Source: Lysinibacillus sp. OF-1 (GTDB lineage Bacteria; Bacillota; Bacilli; Bacillales_A; Planococcaceae). Taken from it: 64,000 nucleotides of DNA. Below, one piece after another: positions 9,837 through 18,703 of this stretch. The stretch covers positions 3,038,001 through 3,102,000 of the forward strand of contig NZ_CP102798.1 in the NCBI RefSeq assembly GCF_028356935.1. The letters run 5' to 3'. Each line of letters starts with the position of its first letter. Position 1 is the first letter of the stretch. The translations under genes and the position numbers were made by a program. The notes under the pieces were generated by a model. It was not told where the DNA came from. It did no database searches and saw nothing but the letters and a program-made list of their open reading frames with translations.

Positions 9837-10406
9837 TTAGAAAACTTTCTTCTGATCTCTATCATCTTTTAAAATTTCAACAGCCTCTCTAAAACGCTGG
9901 GAATGGACAATTTCCCGTTCACGTAAAAACTTTAAGCTATCATTTAAATCTGTGTCATCTGATAAATCAATAATCCATTGATAGGTGGCACGCGCCTTTT
10001 CCTCAGCAGCTATATCCTCATACAAATCTGCAATAGGATCACCCTTAGCCTGAATATAGGATGCTGTAAATGGTACCCCTGAAGCATTCTGATAAAATAA
10101 AGCACGATCATGATTTACATAATGGTCGCCTAGACCAGCCTCCTTGAGCATTTCAGGTGTCGCATCTTTTGTTAGCTTATAGATCATCGTGGCAATCATT
10201 TCTAAATGTGAAAATTCCTCCGTTGCTATATCAGTTAAGAGCCCTACCACTTTGTCTGGTATGGTATAGCGCTGATTCATATAGCGAAGGGCTGCTGCCA
10301 GTTCCCCATCTGCTCCTCCATATTGCTCAATTAAAAACTTAGCAAGCATTGGATTGCATGTACTAACTTTTACCGGATACTGGAGCTTTTTTTCGTAATA
10401 CCACAA
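9837..10406 (-). CDS. cotJC: Spore coat protein CotJC (manganese-catalase family)
   Basis: 189-aa protein of the Mn-catalase/ferritin-like family found in the inner spore coat. Four-helix-bundle metal ligands are visible as E64-FSH and the later E-x2-H pattern of LREREIVHSQRF. The start is TTG, with AGGAGG 8 nt upstream. It is the third gene of cotJA-cotJB-cotJC, which is made in the mother cell under sigma-E in Bacillus. Confidence 0.94.
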   Translation of the reverse strand: MWYYEKKLQYPVKVSTCNPMLAKFLIEQYGGADGELAAALRYMNQRYTIPDKVVGLLTDIATEEFSHLEMIATMIYKLTKDATPEMLKEAGLGDHYVNHDRALFYQNASGVPFTASYIQAKGDPIADLYEDIAAEEKARATYQWIIDLSDDTDLNDSLKFLREREIVHSQRFREAVEILKDDRDQKKVF

Positions 10407-10431
10407 AAATTATTCCTCCTAGTTCTTTTGA

Positions 10432-10695
10432 TTAGACCTGCCATGGCCACGGCGTATCAATCCAATTAAACGGGTAATTCGAATAGCTTCTTCCAAAATT
10501 CATGAGCGGTCCATATTTCTGTTCGAAATCAACTTTAAGCTTCATGCTTTTCTCTGTATTTTCATTAAATTGCTGGATGGCATCATAATCGTGTGGATGG
10601 GTGTCTAAATAGAGGTTTAATTCCACAATGACGAAATCAATTGCCTGTATTTCTTCTAATTGCTTATAAAATTCAGGCGGCATCTTTTTAGTCAT
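10432..10695 (-). CDS. cotJB: Spore coat protein CotJB
   Basis: 87-aa coat protein with the family signature region NLYLDTHPHDYDAI and a Trp/Pro-rich end (DTPWPWQV). It overlaps the end of cotJA and precedes cotJC, so the operon is intact. Confidence 0.93.
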   Translation of the reverse strand: MTKKMPPEFYKQLEEIQAIDFVIVELNLYLDTHPHDYDAIQQFNENTEKSMKLKVDFEQKYGPLMNFGRSYSNYPFNWIDTPWPWQV

Positions 10696-10916
10696 GCTTC
10701 ACCCCTCCTTTTTAGGGGAAATGGATACGGGCTAAATAACTGTGGCCAAAGTGTTCCTGCCATTAGAGCTTCTCGTGGGGTTGGGAATTGTGGTAGTCCA
10801 GGTGGTTGAAAACCCATATATAATTGTGGTGGTGTAGCAAAGTATTTTACTTCGATAGGCTTACAAGGATCAAAAGGGCTAATATACGGTCTCCAAGCCT
10901 TATACTGTGTAAACAT
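10692..10916 (-). CDS. cotJA: Spore coat associated protein CotJA
   Basis: 74-aa Pro/Tyr-rich protein with YISPFDPCKPI near the N-terminus, typical of CotJA. AAAGGAGG precedes the ATG. First gene of the cotJ operon. No convincing sigma-E promoter could be fixed upstream by eye. Confidence 0.92.
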   Translation of the reverse strand: MFTQYKAWRPYISPFDPCKPIEVKYFATPPQLYMGFQPPGLPQFPTPREALMAGTLWPQLFSPYPFPLKRRGEA

Positions 10917-10995
10917 GGCATCCTCCTTTCTGTCTTCACATTCATCAGTGGAGTATATGTGCGGAAAAAAATATTATGTTTATTCAACACAAAGA

Positions 10996-11035
10996 AGCCA
11001 TAAGCTCATGCAAATCTGTGCAAGAGCTTATGGCT
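10996..11035 (-). terminator. Terminator of deoC
   Basis: Twelve-base arms AGCCATAAGCTC/GAGCTTATGGCT with a 16-nt loop, followed on the minus strand by a T-rich tail. Confidence 0.75.
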
Positions 11036-11041
11036 TTAAAA

Positions 11042-11713
11042 TTAGTAATTGGAATCAGCAATTAAGCCATTCATAATGGCAACACCAGAGCTTGCTCCAA
11101 TACGTGTAGCACCAGCTTCTACCATTTTTTTCATATCCTCTAGGCTACGAACGCCACCTGAAGCTTTTACGCCCAATTCAGGACCTACTGTTTTACGCAT
11201 AAGAGCAATATCTTCTGCTGTTGCACCACCAGTTGAAAAACCTGTTGATGTTTTCACATAGTCAGCACCTGCTGCCACAGCTAGCTCACATGCCTTCACT
11301 TTTTCTTCATCTGTTAATAAACATGCTTCAATAATCACTTTCACAAGTGCGCTGCCTTTAGCCGCTTCTACAACTGCTGCAATATCAGCTTGTACATGCT
11401 CATAGTTTTTATCTTTTAACGCACCGATATTAATGACCATATCTACTTCTTTTGCACCGTTAGCAATCGCATCTTTTGCTTCAAATGCTTTCACTGCTGG
11501 TGTGTTGGCACCGAGTGGGAAGCCAATAACCGTACAAACTAAAACATCTGACCCTTGCAATAATTCGCTACTACGCTTCACCCATGTTGGATTGACACAT
11601 ACTGAAGCAAAGTTAAATTGCTTAGCTTCTGCACATAATTTTTCAATTTGTTCCTTTGTTGCCTCAGCCTTTAATAATGTATGATCAATCATACGCGCAA
11701 AATTTTGTTCCAT
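11042..11713 (-). CDS. deoC: Deoxyribose-phosphate aldolase
   Basis: Class I aldolase that splits 2-deoxyribose-5-phosphate into acetaldehyde and glyceraldehyde-3-phosphate. 223 aa when started at [14 protein letters not shown], which has AAGGAG 9 nt upstream. The Schiff-base lysine motif is in [10 protein letters not shown], a second conserved lysine in VKASGGVR, and the DHTLL and EVDMVINIG motifs are present. It stands alone here, with its own terminator. Confidence 0.96.
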   Translation of the reverse strand: MEQNFARMIDHTLLKAEATKEQIEKLCAEAKQFNFASVCVNPTWVKRSSELLQGSDVLVCTVIGFPLGANTPAVKAFEAKDAIANGAKEVDMVINIGALKDKNYEHVQADIAAVVEAAKGSALVKVIIEACLLTDEEKVKACELAVAAGADYVKTSTGFSTGGATAEDIALMRKTVGPELGVKASGGVRSLEDMKKMVEAGATRIGASSGVAIMNGLIADSNY

Positions 11714-11884
11714 TGTTAAACGCTCCTTCATTAAGCAAGATGTACGTACCTCTTCGAATCATACCATTTTTTCTCGTTGCCGTCTAATTTCTTTCTTAGC
11801 CAATTATTCATTAAATGCTATGTCATTGTTTTTTGAAACTCTACTAAATGAAAATCCGCAGTGAATGGCTTTTCTGACCCTTCC

Positions 11885-11965
11885 TTATGCCAGTCGTGAT
11901 AAACGCTCAGTAAGCTTAGAAATGACTGATATATCCTCTTCTATTTCTTCTCTCGTCACATTCAT
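11885..11965 (-). CDS. Possible 26-aa peptide between deoC and mtaB
   Basis: A short frame reading MNVTREEIEEDISVISKL..., charged and probably helical, preceded only by a weak GAGAG. It is the only coding candidate in the 333-bp gap 11714-12064, which otherwise holds the mtaB terminator and upstream sequence of deoC. Low certainty. Confidence 0.25.
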   Translation of the reverse strand: MNVTREEIEEDISVISKLTERLSRLA

Positions 11966-12024
11966 TTCTACTCTCTCAGTTTGATTTTCTTCATTATAAC
12001 AAGAAAAGTGGAATATTCATCCAA

Positions 12025-12056
12025 TAAAAAAGGATTGCCTCAAAAGCAGGCAACCC
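12025..12056 (-). terminator. Terminator of mtaB
   Basis: Minus-strand GGGTTGCCT-GCTTTTG-AGGCAATCC followed by T6, 9 nt after the mtaB stop codon. Confidence 0.85.
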
Positions 12057-12064
12057 TTTGCATA

Positions 12065-13414
12065 TTAATTAACTGTTTCTAAAACACGTACAAATTGTCC
12101 TTGTGAGTGTGGATAGCCTGCTTGTGTAATTTTTACTTTTACAAGCTGTCCAATCAGACTTTCTGGACCTTCAAATACGATTTTCAAGTAATTATCAGTA
12201 TAACCTGTTAGAAGACCTTGCTCTTCACTGCCATCATGCACAAATTCTTCAGGAATCACTTCTAATACTTGATCTTCAAAACGAGATGCATATTCTTTTG
12301 CCAGTTGGTCATTTAAAGAGATCAGACGGTGTACACGCTCATTTTTAATGTCTTCATCAATTTGATCCTCCATGCGGGCAGCTGGTGTACCTGTACGTGG
12401 AGAGAATGGGAAGACGTGTAGTTCAGAGAATTTATGATCACGAATAAAGTTGAACGTTTCCATAAACTCTTCCTCTGTCTCACCTGGGAAACCAACAATA
12501 ACATCAGATGTTACAGCTAAATCTGGTAAAGCTTCATGTAATTTCGTTAAACGTTCCCCGAAAAATTCCATTGTATATTTACGACGCATACGTTTTAACA
12601 CCGTATCAGAACCCGATTGGATTGGAATGTGTAAATGATTAACGACAATCTTCGACTCACGAAGGACTTCGATGACTTCATCCGTCAATTGACTAGCTTC
12701 AATGGACGAAATACGAAGACGCTTTAAGCCTTTTACATTAGCCTCTAAATCACGTAGTAACTGAGCAAGATTATAATCTTTTAAGTCTTGTCCATAGCCA
12801 CCCGTATGAATACCCGTTAAAACAATTTCAAGATAGCCAGCCTCAACTAATTGCTGGGCTTGATGTAATACTTCTTGGGGATCACGAGAACGCATTAAGC
12901 CACGTGCCCATGGGATAATACAAAATGTACAGAAGTTGTTACAGCCTTCTTGTATTTTTAAGGAAGCACGTGTACGGTCTGTAAATGCTGGTACATCTAA
13001 TTCCTCATAAACGCGATTTTTCATAATATTACGTACGGCATTAATCGGTTGTCGTTCTGAACGATATTGATCGATATAGCCTAATAATTTCGTACGATCC
13101 TGTGTTCCTACAACAATATCTACGCCAGGAATCGCCATAATTTCAGCTGGGGATGTCTGTGCATAGCATCCCGTTACACAAATAACAGCATCAGGATTTT
13201 GTCGAACTGCGCGACGAATCACCTGACGAGATTTCTTATCTCCAGTATTGGTAACTGTACATGTATTAATGACATAAACGTCTGCTTGATGATCAAACTC
13301 TGTACGATCATAGCCATCTTCTTTGAACAGTTGCCAGATTGCTTCTGTTTCGTAATGATTTACTTTACAACCTAAAGTATACAGAGATACGGTTTTAGGA
13401 AGCGTTTCACTCAT
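12065..13414 (-). CDS. mtaB: tRNA t6A37 methylthiotransferase MtaB
   Basis: Radical-SAM enzyme that converts t6A37 to ms2t6A37 in tRNA. Three domains are evident: an N-terminal UPF0004 domain (TLGCKVNHYE..., cysteines near residues 17, 51 and 85), the radical-SAM domain with CNNFCTFC near residue 152, and a C-terminal TRAM domain. The start chosen is MSETLPK; an ATG four codons upstream abuts its AAAGG. In Bacillus it follows rsmE directly; here the prophage separates them, so it probably needs a new promoter. Confidence 0.94.
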   Translation of the reverse strand: MSETLPKTVSLYTLGCKVNHYETEAIWQLFKEDGYDRTEFDHQADVYVINTCTVTNTGDKKSRQVIRRAVRQNPDAVICVTGCYAQTSPAEIMAIPGVDIVVGTQDRTKLLGYIDQYRSERQPINAVRNIMKNRVYEELDVPAFTDRTRASLKIQEGCNNFCTFCIIPWARGLMRSRDPQEVLHQAQQLVEAGYLEIVLTGIHTGGYGQDLKDYNLAQLLRDLEANVKGLKRLRISSIEASQLTDEVIEVLRESKIVVNHLHIPIQSGSDTVLKRMRRKYTMEFFGERLTKLHEALPDLAVTSDVIVGFPGETEEEFMETFNFIRDHKFSELHVFPFSPRTGTPAARMEDQIDEDIKNERVHRLISLNDQLAKEYASRFEDQVLEVIPEEFVHDGSEEQGLLTGYTDNYLKIVFEGPESLIGQLVKVKITQAGYPHSQGQFVRVLETVN

Positions 13415-13548
13415 AGTATATTTCATCCTTTCAACTTCACTTTACATTGTGTTTACTTATTTAATATTTTTCGTGTTCCTATTTTAGATACGAAAACTAT
13501 AATAACACAATCCTTTTAAAATCAGAACTTTAAAGATTTTTTAAAACG

Positions 13549-13574
13549 ACTAGGTTCACTCGCCGTGACCTAGT
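13549..13574 (-). terminator. Terminator at the left prophage edge
   Basis: ACTAGGT ... ACCTAGT stem with an inner CAC/GTG pairing, followed on the minus strand by CGTTTTAAAAAA. It ends the 16.4-13.6 kb transcript before mtaB. Confidence 0.7.
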
Positions 13575-13581
13575 TATTCTT

Positions 13582-14115
13582 TTACACTGCCTCTCCTATT
13601 TGCTTTAAAATTTGTAGGATTATTGGGCTAAGGTTTATTAAAACGTATCCTAAACCTGCATTCATAATGGCATTCCACGCTTTTTCTGAATTACCAATCA
13701 TGAACCAAAAGCAAGCCCCTACCATGATTACCGAAGCTACCGGAAAACTAATCGCTACTAATATTTGAACGACAGGATCTAATGCTGTTGCTAGTATTTC
13801 AAGTGATTTATCTGCAATTATGCCTGTTTGTTGAGGAAAAGTATTAACAGGTATCGCAGAAGGTATTTGTGCTACAATTGGCTCCAATATAGGTTGTTGA
13901 ACTGGAGCAGTTACAGGCGTTATTGTGGAGGAATGAGCTCCATTAAACTTGTTGAACATAAATAAACCTGTTCCTACTGCAACTGTGGAGGGTATAGTTG
14001 CAGCCATAGCTACGTGTCTTAAAGTTGCATACTTTTCATCTCCATGGAAACGATCACTATAATCCGTGTACTCACTTGCTGGAACAACCTCTGTTTTAAT
14101 ACGTTTTTTGAACAT
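13582..14115 (-). CDS. Small membrane protein of the FtsK/replication-relaxation module
   Basis: 177 aa. A charged N-terminus (to about residue 30) is followed by a weak hydrophobic segment (about 32-52), a Pro/Thr-rich linker and two strong membrane helices (about 117-138 and 150-172). The pattern resembles small channel-like proteins near type IV secretion or conjugation genes, but no family is recognised. It is last in a unit with the replication-relaxation and FtsK-like genes, so it may serve as their membrane anchor (inference). Confidence 0.7.
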   Translation of the reverse strand: MFKKRIKTEVVPASEYTDYSDRFHGDEKYATLRHVAMAATIPSTVAVGTGLFMFNKFNGAHSSTITPVTAPVQQPILEPIVAQIPSAIPVNTFPQQTGIIADKSLEILATALDPVVQILVAISFPVASVIMVGACFWFMIGNSEKAWNAIMNAGLGYVLINLSPIILQILKQIGEAV

Positions 14116-14128
14116 CTATATTCCTCCC

Positions 14129-14719
14129 TTATTGAATATCGTTTAATGTGTACACCTTGCACTTTAGTCCTCCACATGATGCTTCTAGCTGTTGCCTACG
14201 CAATTCTGTTGTGGTTAGCCATACAAGCGATGGGTAATAGCCTAATTGCTTCAAAAGGCTTGGCATGAGCTCCTTATACCGTTTAATCTTCTCGCGATTC
14301 TCTTTCATGGTCTGAAGGTTATCGACCTCTAAAAAATGCTGAAAACCATTCCTTGAAAACATACCGTCCACAATGATACTGGTAGTGCCGTCTGATATTT
14401 TGACTTCATTTTTCCAATCCCTCGGACACTTATAAAACAGCCAAAACTCATTACGCATGATGGTATGTTGTACATGGCCACCCTTTTTACGTATCTTCTC
14501 GCAGTCAACATAAAGCCGTCCTAGATTATTTAAATAGTAGATTGTTTCGTATCCGTCTCGAATGGATGATAGATAGTTGGATAGATCGTGGAGGACTCTA
14601 TTTGTATTACGTTTCTTTCCAAGGTTAAAATATCGACTGAGTTGATCACGCGTCATAAAATCAAACTTCTTCAAAAGTAACAGTATCTGTTCGTCTCGGT
14701 TGGATAACTGTTTCCTCAA
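14129..14719 (-). CDS. Replication-relaxation family protein
   Basis: 196 aa with an N-terminal winged-helix (about residues 1-60: LSNRDEQILLLLKKFDFMTRD, FNLGKKRNTNRVLHDL). The middle region carries IIVDGMFSRNG, FLEVDNLQTMKENREKIKRY, a nuclease-like E-V-D arrangement typical of the Replic_Relax family known from plasmids and Bacillus phages. A TTG start with GGGGAG upstream overlaps the ftsK-like gene by 59 nt, so translation is coupled. Confidence 0.75.
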   Translation of the reverse strand: MRKQLSNRDEQILLLLKKFDFMTRDQLSRYFNLGKKRNTNRVLHDLSNYLSSIRDGYETIYYLNNLGRLYVDCEKIRKKGGHVQHTIMRNEFWLFYKCPRDWKNEVKISDGTTSIIVDGMFSRNGFQHFLEVDNLQTMKENREKIKRYKELMPSLLKQLGYYPSLVWLTTTELRRQQLEASCGGLKCKVYTLNDIQ

Positions 14720-15956
14720 CGCGCTCCCCTTTCTCGATAATGTGAGGTTGAATAGTATCGTGGATAATTTGTGGTGTGATTAGTGGTGTTTGAAGTATTT
14801 CTCGCTTATCTGCTGTTTGGTATATTGCACGGCCCTTAATCATTGGCAATGTCTCTGCCCCTTCTGTATCCAGTACGACCCTTGAAGCCACACCTGACTG
14901 TACACGGAAACATAGCTTGGCATCAGCATTTTGTTTAACCTGGCGAGGGATAACGTCACCTACAGGATATTGAGTGGCTACAACTAGCCTGAAACCAAGT
15001 CCAGCACCTAGCCTTGCAATTTGACTCATGATTGTTTGGCATTCTAGTTTTAATCGTTTCTCTTCTTTCGTCACTGCTTCTGCTACATTCAATTCGCCTA
15101 CTTCATCAATGACTACAAAGTAACGTTCCTTTATGCCTGCCACTTGTACGTTCTTCTTTCCTCTGCGCTTTAATTCACGTTGTATATTCCGCATTTGGTC
15201 ATATGCCAGCTGTAAAGTGTGGAGGGCCTCGTGAGGTTCGTATGCAATAGAAATCGTCTGTTTGATATTTTCATAGTCGCATAATTCCACTCCGCCTTTA
15301 AGATCAATTAGATAAAGGTTTGTGTGCTCTGGTTCACATTGCACCAGACTACAAATAGTTGAATTGATGAAGTTACTTTTGCCGTATCGAGTCGCACCAC
15401 CTAAGACGACATGAGGAACCATTTCAAAGTCATGATACTTATACTCATTACGCTCTCTAGTGACACCTACAGGCACTCTCCAACCTTGACCTGGTGTAAA
15501 TGTTACTTCACTTGCTAATGGCTTATCATACACGCGCACAATTAATAGACCGTCATACGACAGTTCAATTTCTTTTTGTTCTGTAAGCTTTGTCTTCCAC
15601 AGTTCTTGCAACTGTATAAGAAGGTCTTTATTAAAATTCAGTTGTCGTAAGTCATTAAAGGTAATATTTTTCCGACGATTGTTAAGACCATCTTCAACGA
15701 CTTGCTGCTTGGCTTCATAATCTGCAAATGAACGACCTAAAGGGATTCGATAACGGTATTCCCACCCCCATTCGCATTGTTTCTTTTTTACAAGCTGTGT
15801 GGTTAATGTATCCTTGCCATCACGAACATTTAAACCAGACAGCGACATAATCCTCTGGATTTTTCCTGAATCATTCGAAGGTAAACCCCTACTCTTTGTG
15901 AAAGCTTTCAGAGCAATTCCACCCATTAATGAAGTCGTTAAAATTTCAAACAGCAC
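14661..15956 (-). CDS. FtsK/SpoIIIE-type DNA translocase ATPase
   Basis: 431-aa P-loop ATPase. Walker A is GGATRYGKS at residues 186-194, Walker B is in RYFVVIDEVGEL near residue 277, and GLGFRLVVATQYP matches the conserved FtsK sensor region. A short hydrophobic N-terminus (about 1-18) could anchor it. It lacks the long FtsK linker, like the FtsK-like proteins of Bacillus phages and transfer plasmids. Start is GTG with AAGGG 8 nt upstream. It heads the unit with the replication-relaxation and membrane proteins. Confidence 0.85.
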   Translation of the reverse strand: MLFEILTTSLMGGIALKAFTKSRGLPSNDSGKIQRIMSLSGLNVRDGKDTLTTQLVKKKQCEWGWEYRYRIPLGRSFADYEAKQQVVEDGLNNRRKNITFNDLRQLNFNKDLLIQLQELWKTKLTEQKEIELSYDGLLIVRVYDKPLASEVTFTPGQGWRVPVGVTRERNEYKYHDFEMVPHVVLGGATRYGKSNFINSTICSLVQCEPEHTNLYLIDLKGGVELCDYENIKQTISIAYEPHEALHTLQLAYDQMRNIQRELKRRGKKNVQVAGIKERYFVVIDEVGELNVAEAVTKEEKRLKLECQTIMSQIARLGAGLGFRLVVATQYPVGDVIPRQVKQNADAKLCFRVQSGVASRVVLDTEGAETLPMIKGRAIYQTADKREILQTPLITPQIIHDTIQPHIIEKGERVEETVIQPRRTDTVTFEEV

Positions 15957-16159
15957 ACTTTCATCCCTTCTTTAATTTCATCAGCGTCACGGTTCTCTTA
16001 CGTAGTAAGAGTTGCTTATTATGGGCATTAAAAACATGGCTGAAATTATTGATGCTAAAGCATTTCGTCTATACCCACTTCAATACTCACATGGCAATTA
16101 ATCAGGCATTGGATTAGGTATACATGTGAGCATAAAAATCACCTTATTTTCCGTTGTTC

Positions 16160-16375
16160 CTAATCATAAAAATGCACTTTAACAATTTGAGCATTTTGCT
16201 CACTACCAGATCCAGTTAACCTTCTAAAATTAGTTTCATCGACCATTTCAAATCCAATATTCTTTAAAACACTTTGAGCACGTTCTAGTTTTTTATAACC
16301 TGTGTCCACTACTATTGCTGTACCTTTGCTTTTGTTTCCGTTCTTTGTCATTAAATGGATTACGTAAATATGCAT
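16160..16375 (-). CDS. Small phage protein of unknown function
   Basis: 71-aa protein starting MHIYVIHLMTKNG. The start is chosen because GGAGGGG lies 6 nt upstream. It is basic with alternating beta-like segments; no family is recognised. It lies divergent from the HTH gene at 16536 and about 200 bp before the ftsK-like gene. That gap holds only a CTCTTAC/GTAAGAG hairpin (15995-16011). Confidence 0.65.
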   Translation of the reverse strand: MHIYVIHLMTKNGNKSKGTAIVVDTGYKKLERAQSVLKNIGFEMVDETNFRRLTGSGSEQNAQIVKVHFYD

Positions 16376-16456
16376 GTTGAACCCCTCCATAAATAAATAT
16401 AATAATTTAGTTATTTGTTGATTTGAGTATAAATTATCAAATTTAATAATTCAAGT

Positions 16457-16498
16457 ATTTAATAAAAATATTTATTAAATTTATGGATTTGTGTATAA
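16457..16498 (+). promoter_or_regulatory. Promoter and palindromic operator of the 16.5-kb HTH gene
   Basis: TATAAT at 16493-16498, preceded by a 22-bp palindrome TTTAATAAA-AATA-TTTATTAAA (16457-16478) that overlaps the -35 position. This arrangement suggests autoregulation by the small HTH protein downstream. Confidence 0.5.
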
Positions 16499-16535
16499 TG
16501 GGATTTAAGGAGAATATAATTAAAGAGGTGAAATC

Positions 16536-16739
16536 ATGGAACTAACAGTAAAATTAAAAGAAGTGTTAAACGAACGAGGAATGTCACAAGTGGAATTAGC
16601 AGAAAAGACAGGATTAACACGTACAGTGATTAGTGAAATTGCAACTAATAGAAGAACCTCAATTAATCGTGAACACATCACCAAAGTTCTACAAGCTCTT
16701 GAAATTACAGATATGAACGAAATGTTTGAGATTAAGTAA
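16536..16739 (+). CDS. Small Cro/C1-type HTH regulator
   Basis: 67-aa protein that is almost only an HTH_3/26-type domain (SQVELAEKTGLTRTVISEI). AAAGAGGTG lies before the ATG. Orientation is opposite to the ftsK-like unit and shared with the lipoprotein gene that follows, so it may control either. Confidence 0.85.
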   Translation: MELTVKLKEVLNERGMSQVELAEKTGLTRTVISEIATNRRTSINREHITKVLQALEITDMNEMFEIK

Positions 16740-16825
16740 CAGATAACTAAATAAGGTTGTCTGTTTTTTGTATACTTTCTTTGCGAAATTTCCTAAAATG
16801 GAAATATAAAGGGAGGTATTTACAA

Positions 16826-17401
16826 ATGAAAAAATTAGTATACATGGGAGCATTGTCTGTACTATTACTTACAGCATGTGGAGAAGAAAAGACCGAGCCT
16901 AAAGAGGAGAAAATCACTATTGAAGCAGAAGACAACACTATTATTGAGAAAGATAATGTAGAAGATAATCTTAAAGATGAAGATGATAGTCTTATAGTCG
17001 AGGAGAATAGTCTAGATAAGAAGGATAAATCAGGAACTGTAATTGATACTTCTGTTTTCGAGCATGCTATAAATGTTGAAGTTGACGATGCAAGAGAACT
17101 TACAAAACATATTACTTTGAAAATTGATTTAGCAAATGATTCTCAGGCAGGTCTGGGGACATTAAACGTTCTAACTCAGACCTTCGATTTTTTAGAACAA
17201 GATGATATACAAGGAGCCGATACAATTGCAATATTGATAAGGGTAAACGATATAAAAGTTTCGCAATTTACAGTTCATACTACAAAATTTAAACCAGACG
17301 ATATAACACCAATGGCCGATTTGGTTCTTGCTGCATCTGATATTGATTTTGTTACACCTGAAGTAAAAAGCTTTGGAGAAACAATGGAATTATGGGATTA
17401 A
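16826..17401 (+). CDS. Prophage-encoded lipoprotein
   Basis: 191-aa precursor with a signal peptide and lipobox LLLTAC at residues 14-19, so Cys19 is the likely lipidated residue. A very acidic linker (about 20-75) and a C-terminal globular domain (about 80-190) of unknown family follow. The start at MKKLVYMG has GGGAGG upstream. Surface lipoproteins in this position are often lysogenic-conversion factors; the function is not known here. Confidence 0.8.
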   Translation: MKKLVYMGALSVLLLTACGEEKTEPKEEKITIEAEDNTIIEKDNVEDNLKDEDDSLIVEENSLDKKDKSGTVIDTSVFEHAINVEVDDARELTKHITLKIDLANDSQAGLGTLNVLTQTFDFLEQDDIQGADTIAILIRVNDIKVSQFTVHTTKFKPDDITPMADLVLAASDIDFVTPEVKSFGETMELWD

Positions 17402-17462
17402 GATTTCAACAAACTTTTTACATTGCCTTTCCAATAGATCTCAATGTCTACAAAAATAACGG

Positions 17463-17497
17463 AAGAACCAGGCACCTTAACACCTGGTTCTTGATTT
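17463..17497 (+). terminator. Terminator of the lipoprotein gene
   Basis: AAGAACCAGG-N10-CCTGGTTCTT followed by GATTTTT. It also separates the convergent gene at 17502. Confidence 0.85.
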
Positions 17498-17501
17498 TTC
17501 T

Positions 17502-17984
17502 TTATCCTCTTATAAATCCCGCAGCCCTTTCAACTTCTGCTATCCAACTTTTCCCTCCATAAACAACAAACACCGTTTTATTATTTTTCTTATCATAAAT
17601 ATTGATTCTTTGCGATATAAGAAGGTTCAAGCCCATTTCAGTACGATCTATTTCACTTATTTTCATTTCCCAATAAAGGTTCGGATTAATATTCAAAGCG
17701 TGAGCGCAGAAAATTAAACGTTTGTTTGTAAGCAATAGCTGGCCACCGTCTGAACGTGTCGCACTATAGTACAAGTTGGCCAAGCCTGAACGAACAGGCA
17801 GCTCATTTTCCTGCATTTCTATCTCATGAAAGAAGATTTTTTTATAGGTAGGTTTGAACTCATTTAAACTATAATTAGTTTGTTTTGTTTCTGACGTAAT
17901 TATGTAACTACCACAGTACTCACACATTGAGTCTTGAGGGTTAAAAGTTGCAGCACAGTTTGGGCAATTCAAGGCTTTAACCAT
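17502..17984 (-). CDS. Zinc-ribbon protein with a PH/GRAM-like domain
   Basis: 160 aa. The N-terminal zinc ribbon uses CPNC (residues 7-10) and CEYC (20-23). The C-terminal part (about 60-155), with LLLTNKRLIF and alternating strands, looks like a bacterial PH/GRAM domain. It is a single-gene unit convergent to the lipoprotein gene and probably an accessory (moron) gene. Partner and function are unknown. Confidence 0.7.
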   Translation of the reverse strand: MVKALNCPNCAATFNPQDSMCEYCGSYIITSETKQTNYSLNEFKPTYKKIFFHEIEMQENELPVRSGLANLYYSATRSDGGQLLLTNKRLIFCAHALNINPNLYWEMKISEIDRTEMGLNLLISQRINIYDKKNNKTVFVVYGGKSWIAEVERAAGFIRG

Positions 17985-18079
17985 CGCTTCATCGCTCCTA
18001 ATTATGTATTTATTTATAAAGTATACTCTGATTTACTAAATATACCAACAGCTTCTGTAAGCTTAAATTGACCAGGTAC

Positions 18080-18436
18080 TCAATCGAGCGCCTGGTCTTT
18101 ATTTTGGTGACTGATTAATAAATTTTCTACTTGTGTTTTTAGTGCCATATTAGCATAGGTAAAAACTTGATCTTCTCCTGGAGTTGTAATGACAAGATCG
18201 CTAAAATATTCATCAGTCTTTACCCACCTTACAACTTTTATTTTATCTTTTGCCAGCAATCTTTTAGCGTTGTAACACTCTTGGGATATGTCGTCTAAAA
18301 GCTTATCTAAAATTGGCAAATACACTTTGCTTAATTTTAGGTTTTCAATTACTTTGTAATCACGCTGCAGGGATTGAACAGCCATATCATAAACAACGTA
18401 TTTGTGTAATAGTCTACGTTGCTCGAAACTAATCAT
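18080..18436 (-). CDS. Hypothetical protein, second gene of the SOS-box operon
   Basis: 118-aa mostly helical protein (MISFEQRRLLHKYVVYDMA...) without a recognised family. It overlaps the WYL-like gene upstream by 4 nt (ATGA), so the two are coupled. Its likely expression under LexA control follows from the promoter upstream of that gene. Confidence 0.7.
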   Translation of the reverse strand: MISFEQRRLLHKYVVYDMAVQSLQRDYKVIENLKLSKVYLPILDKLLDDISQECYNAKRLLAKDKIKVVRWVKTDEYFSDLVITTPGEDQVFTYANMALKTQVENLLISHQNKDQALD

Positions 18437-18654
18437 ATGACCTCACGCTCTTTTGGAAAGATTGGAACAACTGCCAATACGCTGTCGATCATAAATGTGC
18501 GTTTTGCCTGTCGATTAAAGCAATACGCCTGAAATGAATCACCAACTATTTTAATAATCTTGATATGTCTTTTTGTTACAGATCCATTTTTAGATACGTA
18601 CATCATGTTCACTAATTGTTTGCGTTGCATAACTTTAATCAGTTGTTCTCTCAT
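18433..18654 (-). CDS. Small WYL-like protein, first gene of the SOS-box operon
   Basis: 73-aa beta-rich protein (MMYVSKNG, IKIIKIVGDSFQAYCFNR, RTFMIDSVLAV) that resembles the WYL-like small proteins found near YolD/UvrX in Bacillus prophages and SOS operons. AGGAGG lies 7 nt before the ATG. Two LexA-like boxes lie upstream. It has no DNA-binding domain of its own. Confidence 0.75.
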   Translation of the reverse strand: MREQLIKVMQRKQLVNMMYVSKNGSVTKRHIKIIKIVGDSFQAYCFNRQAKRTFMIDSVLAVVPIFPKEREVI

Positions 18655-18703
18655 CGCAGTTTCCTCCTAATACGCGAAATGTTCCTATTTGTTAATCTAC
18701 GCT

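Noticed and set aside
10952..10986. Sigma-E promoter before cotJA
   Set aside because: CATATACT resembles the -10, but no -35 element lies at an acceptable distance.
15929..16117. Plus-strand frame of 62 residues opposite the ftsK-like gene start
   Set aside because: No SD, composition unlike a protein, and the gap holds only a hairpin.
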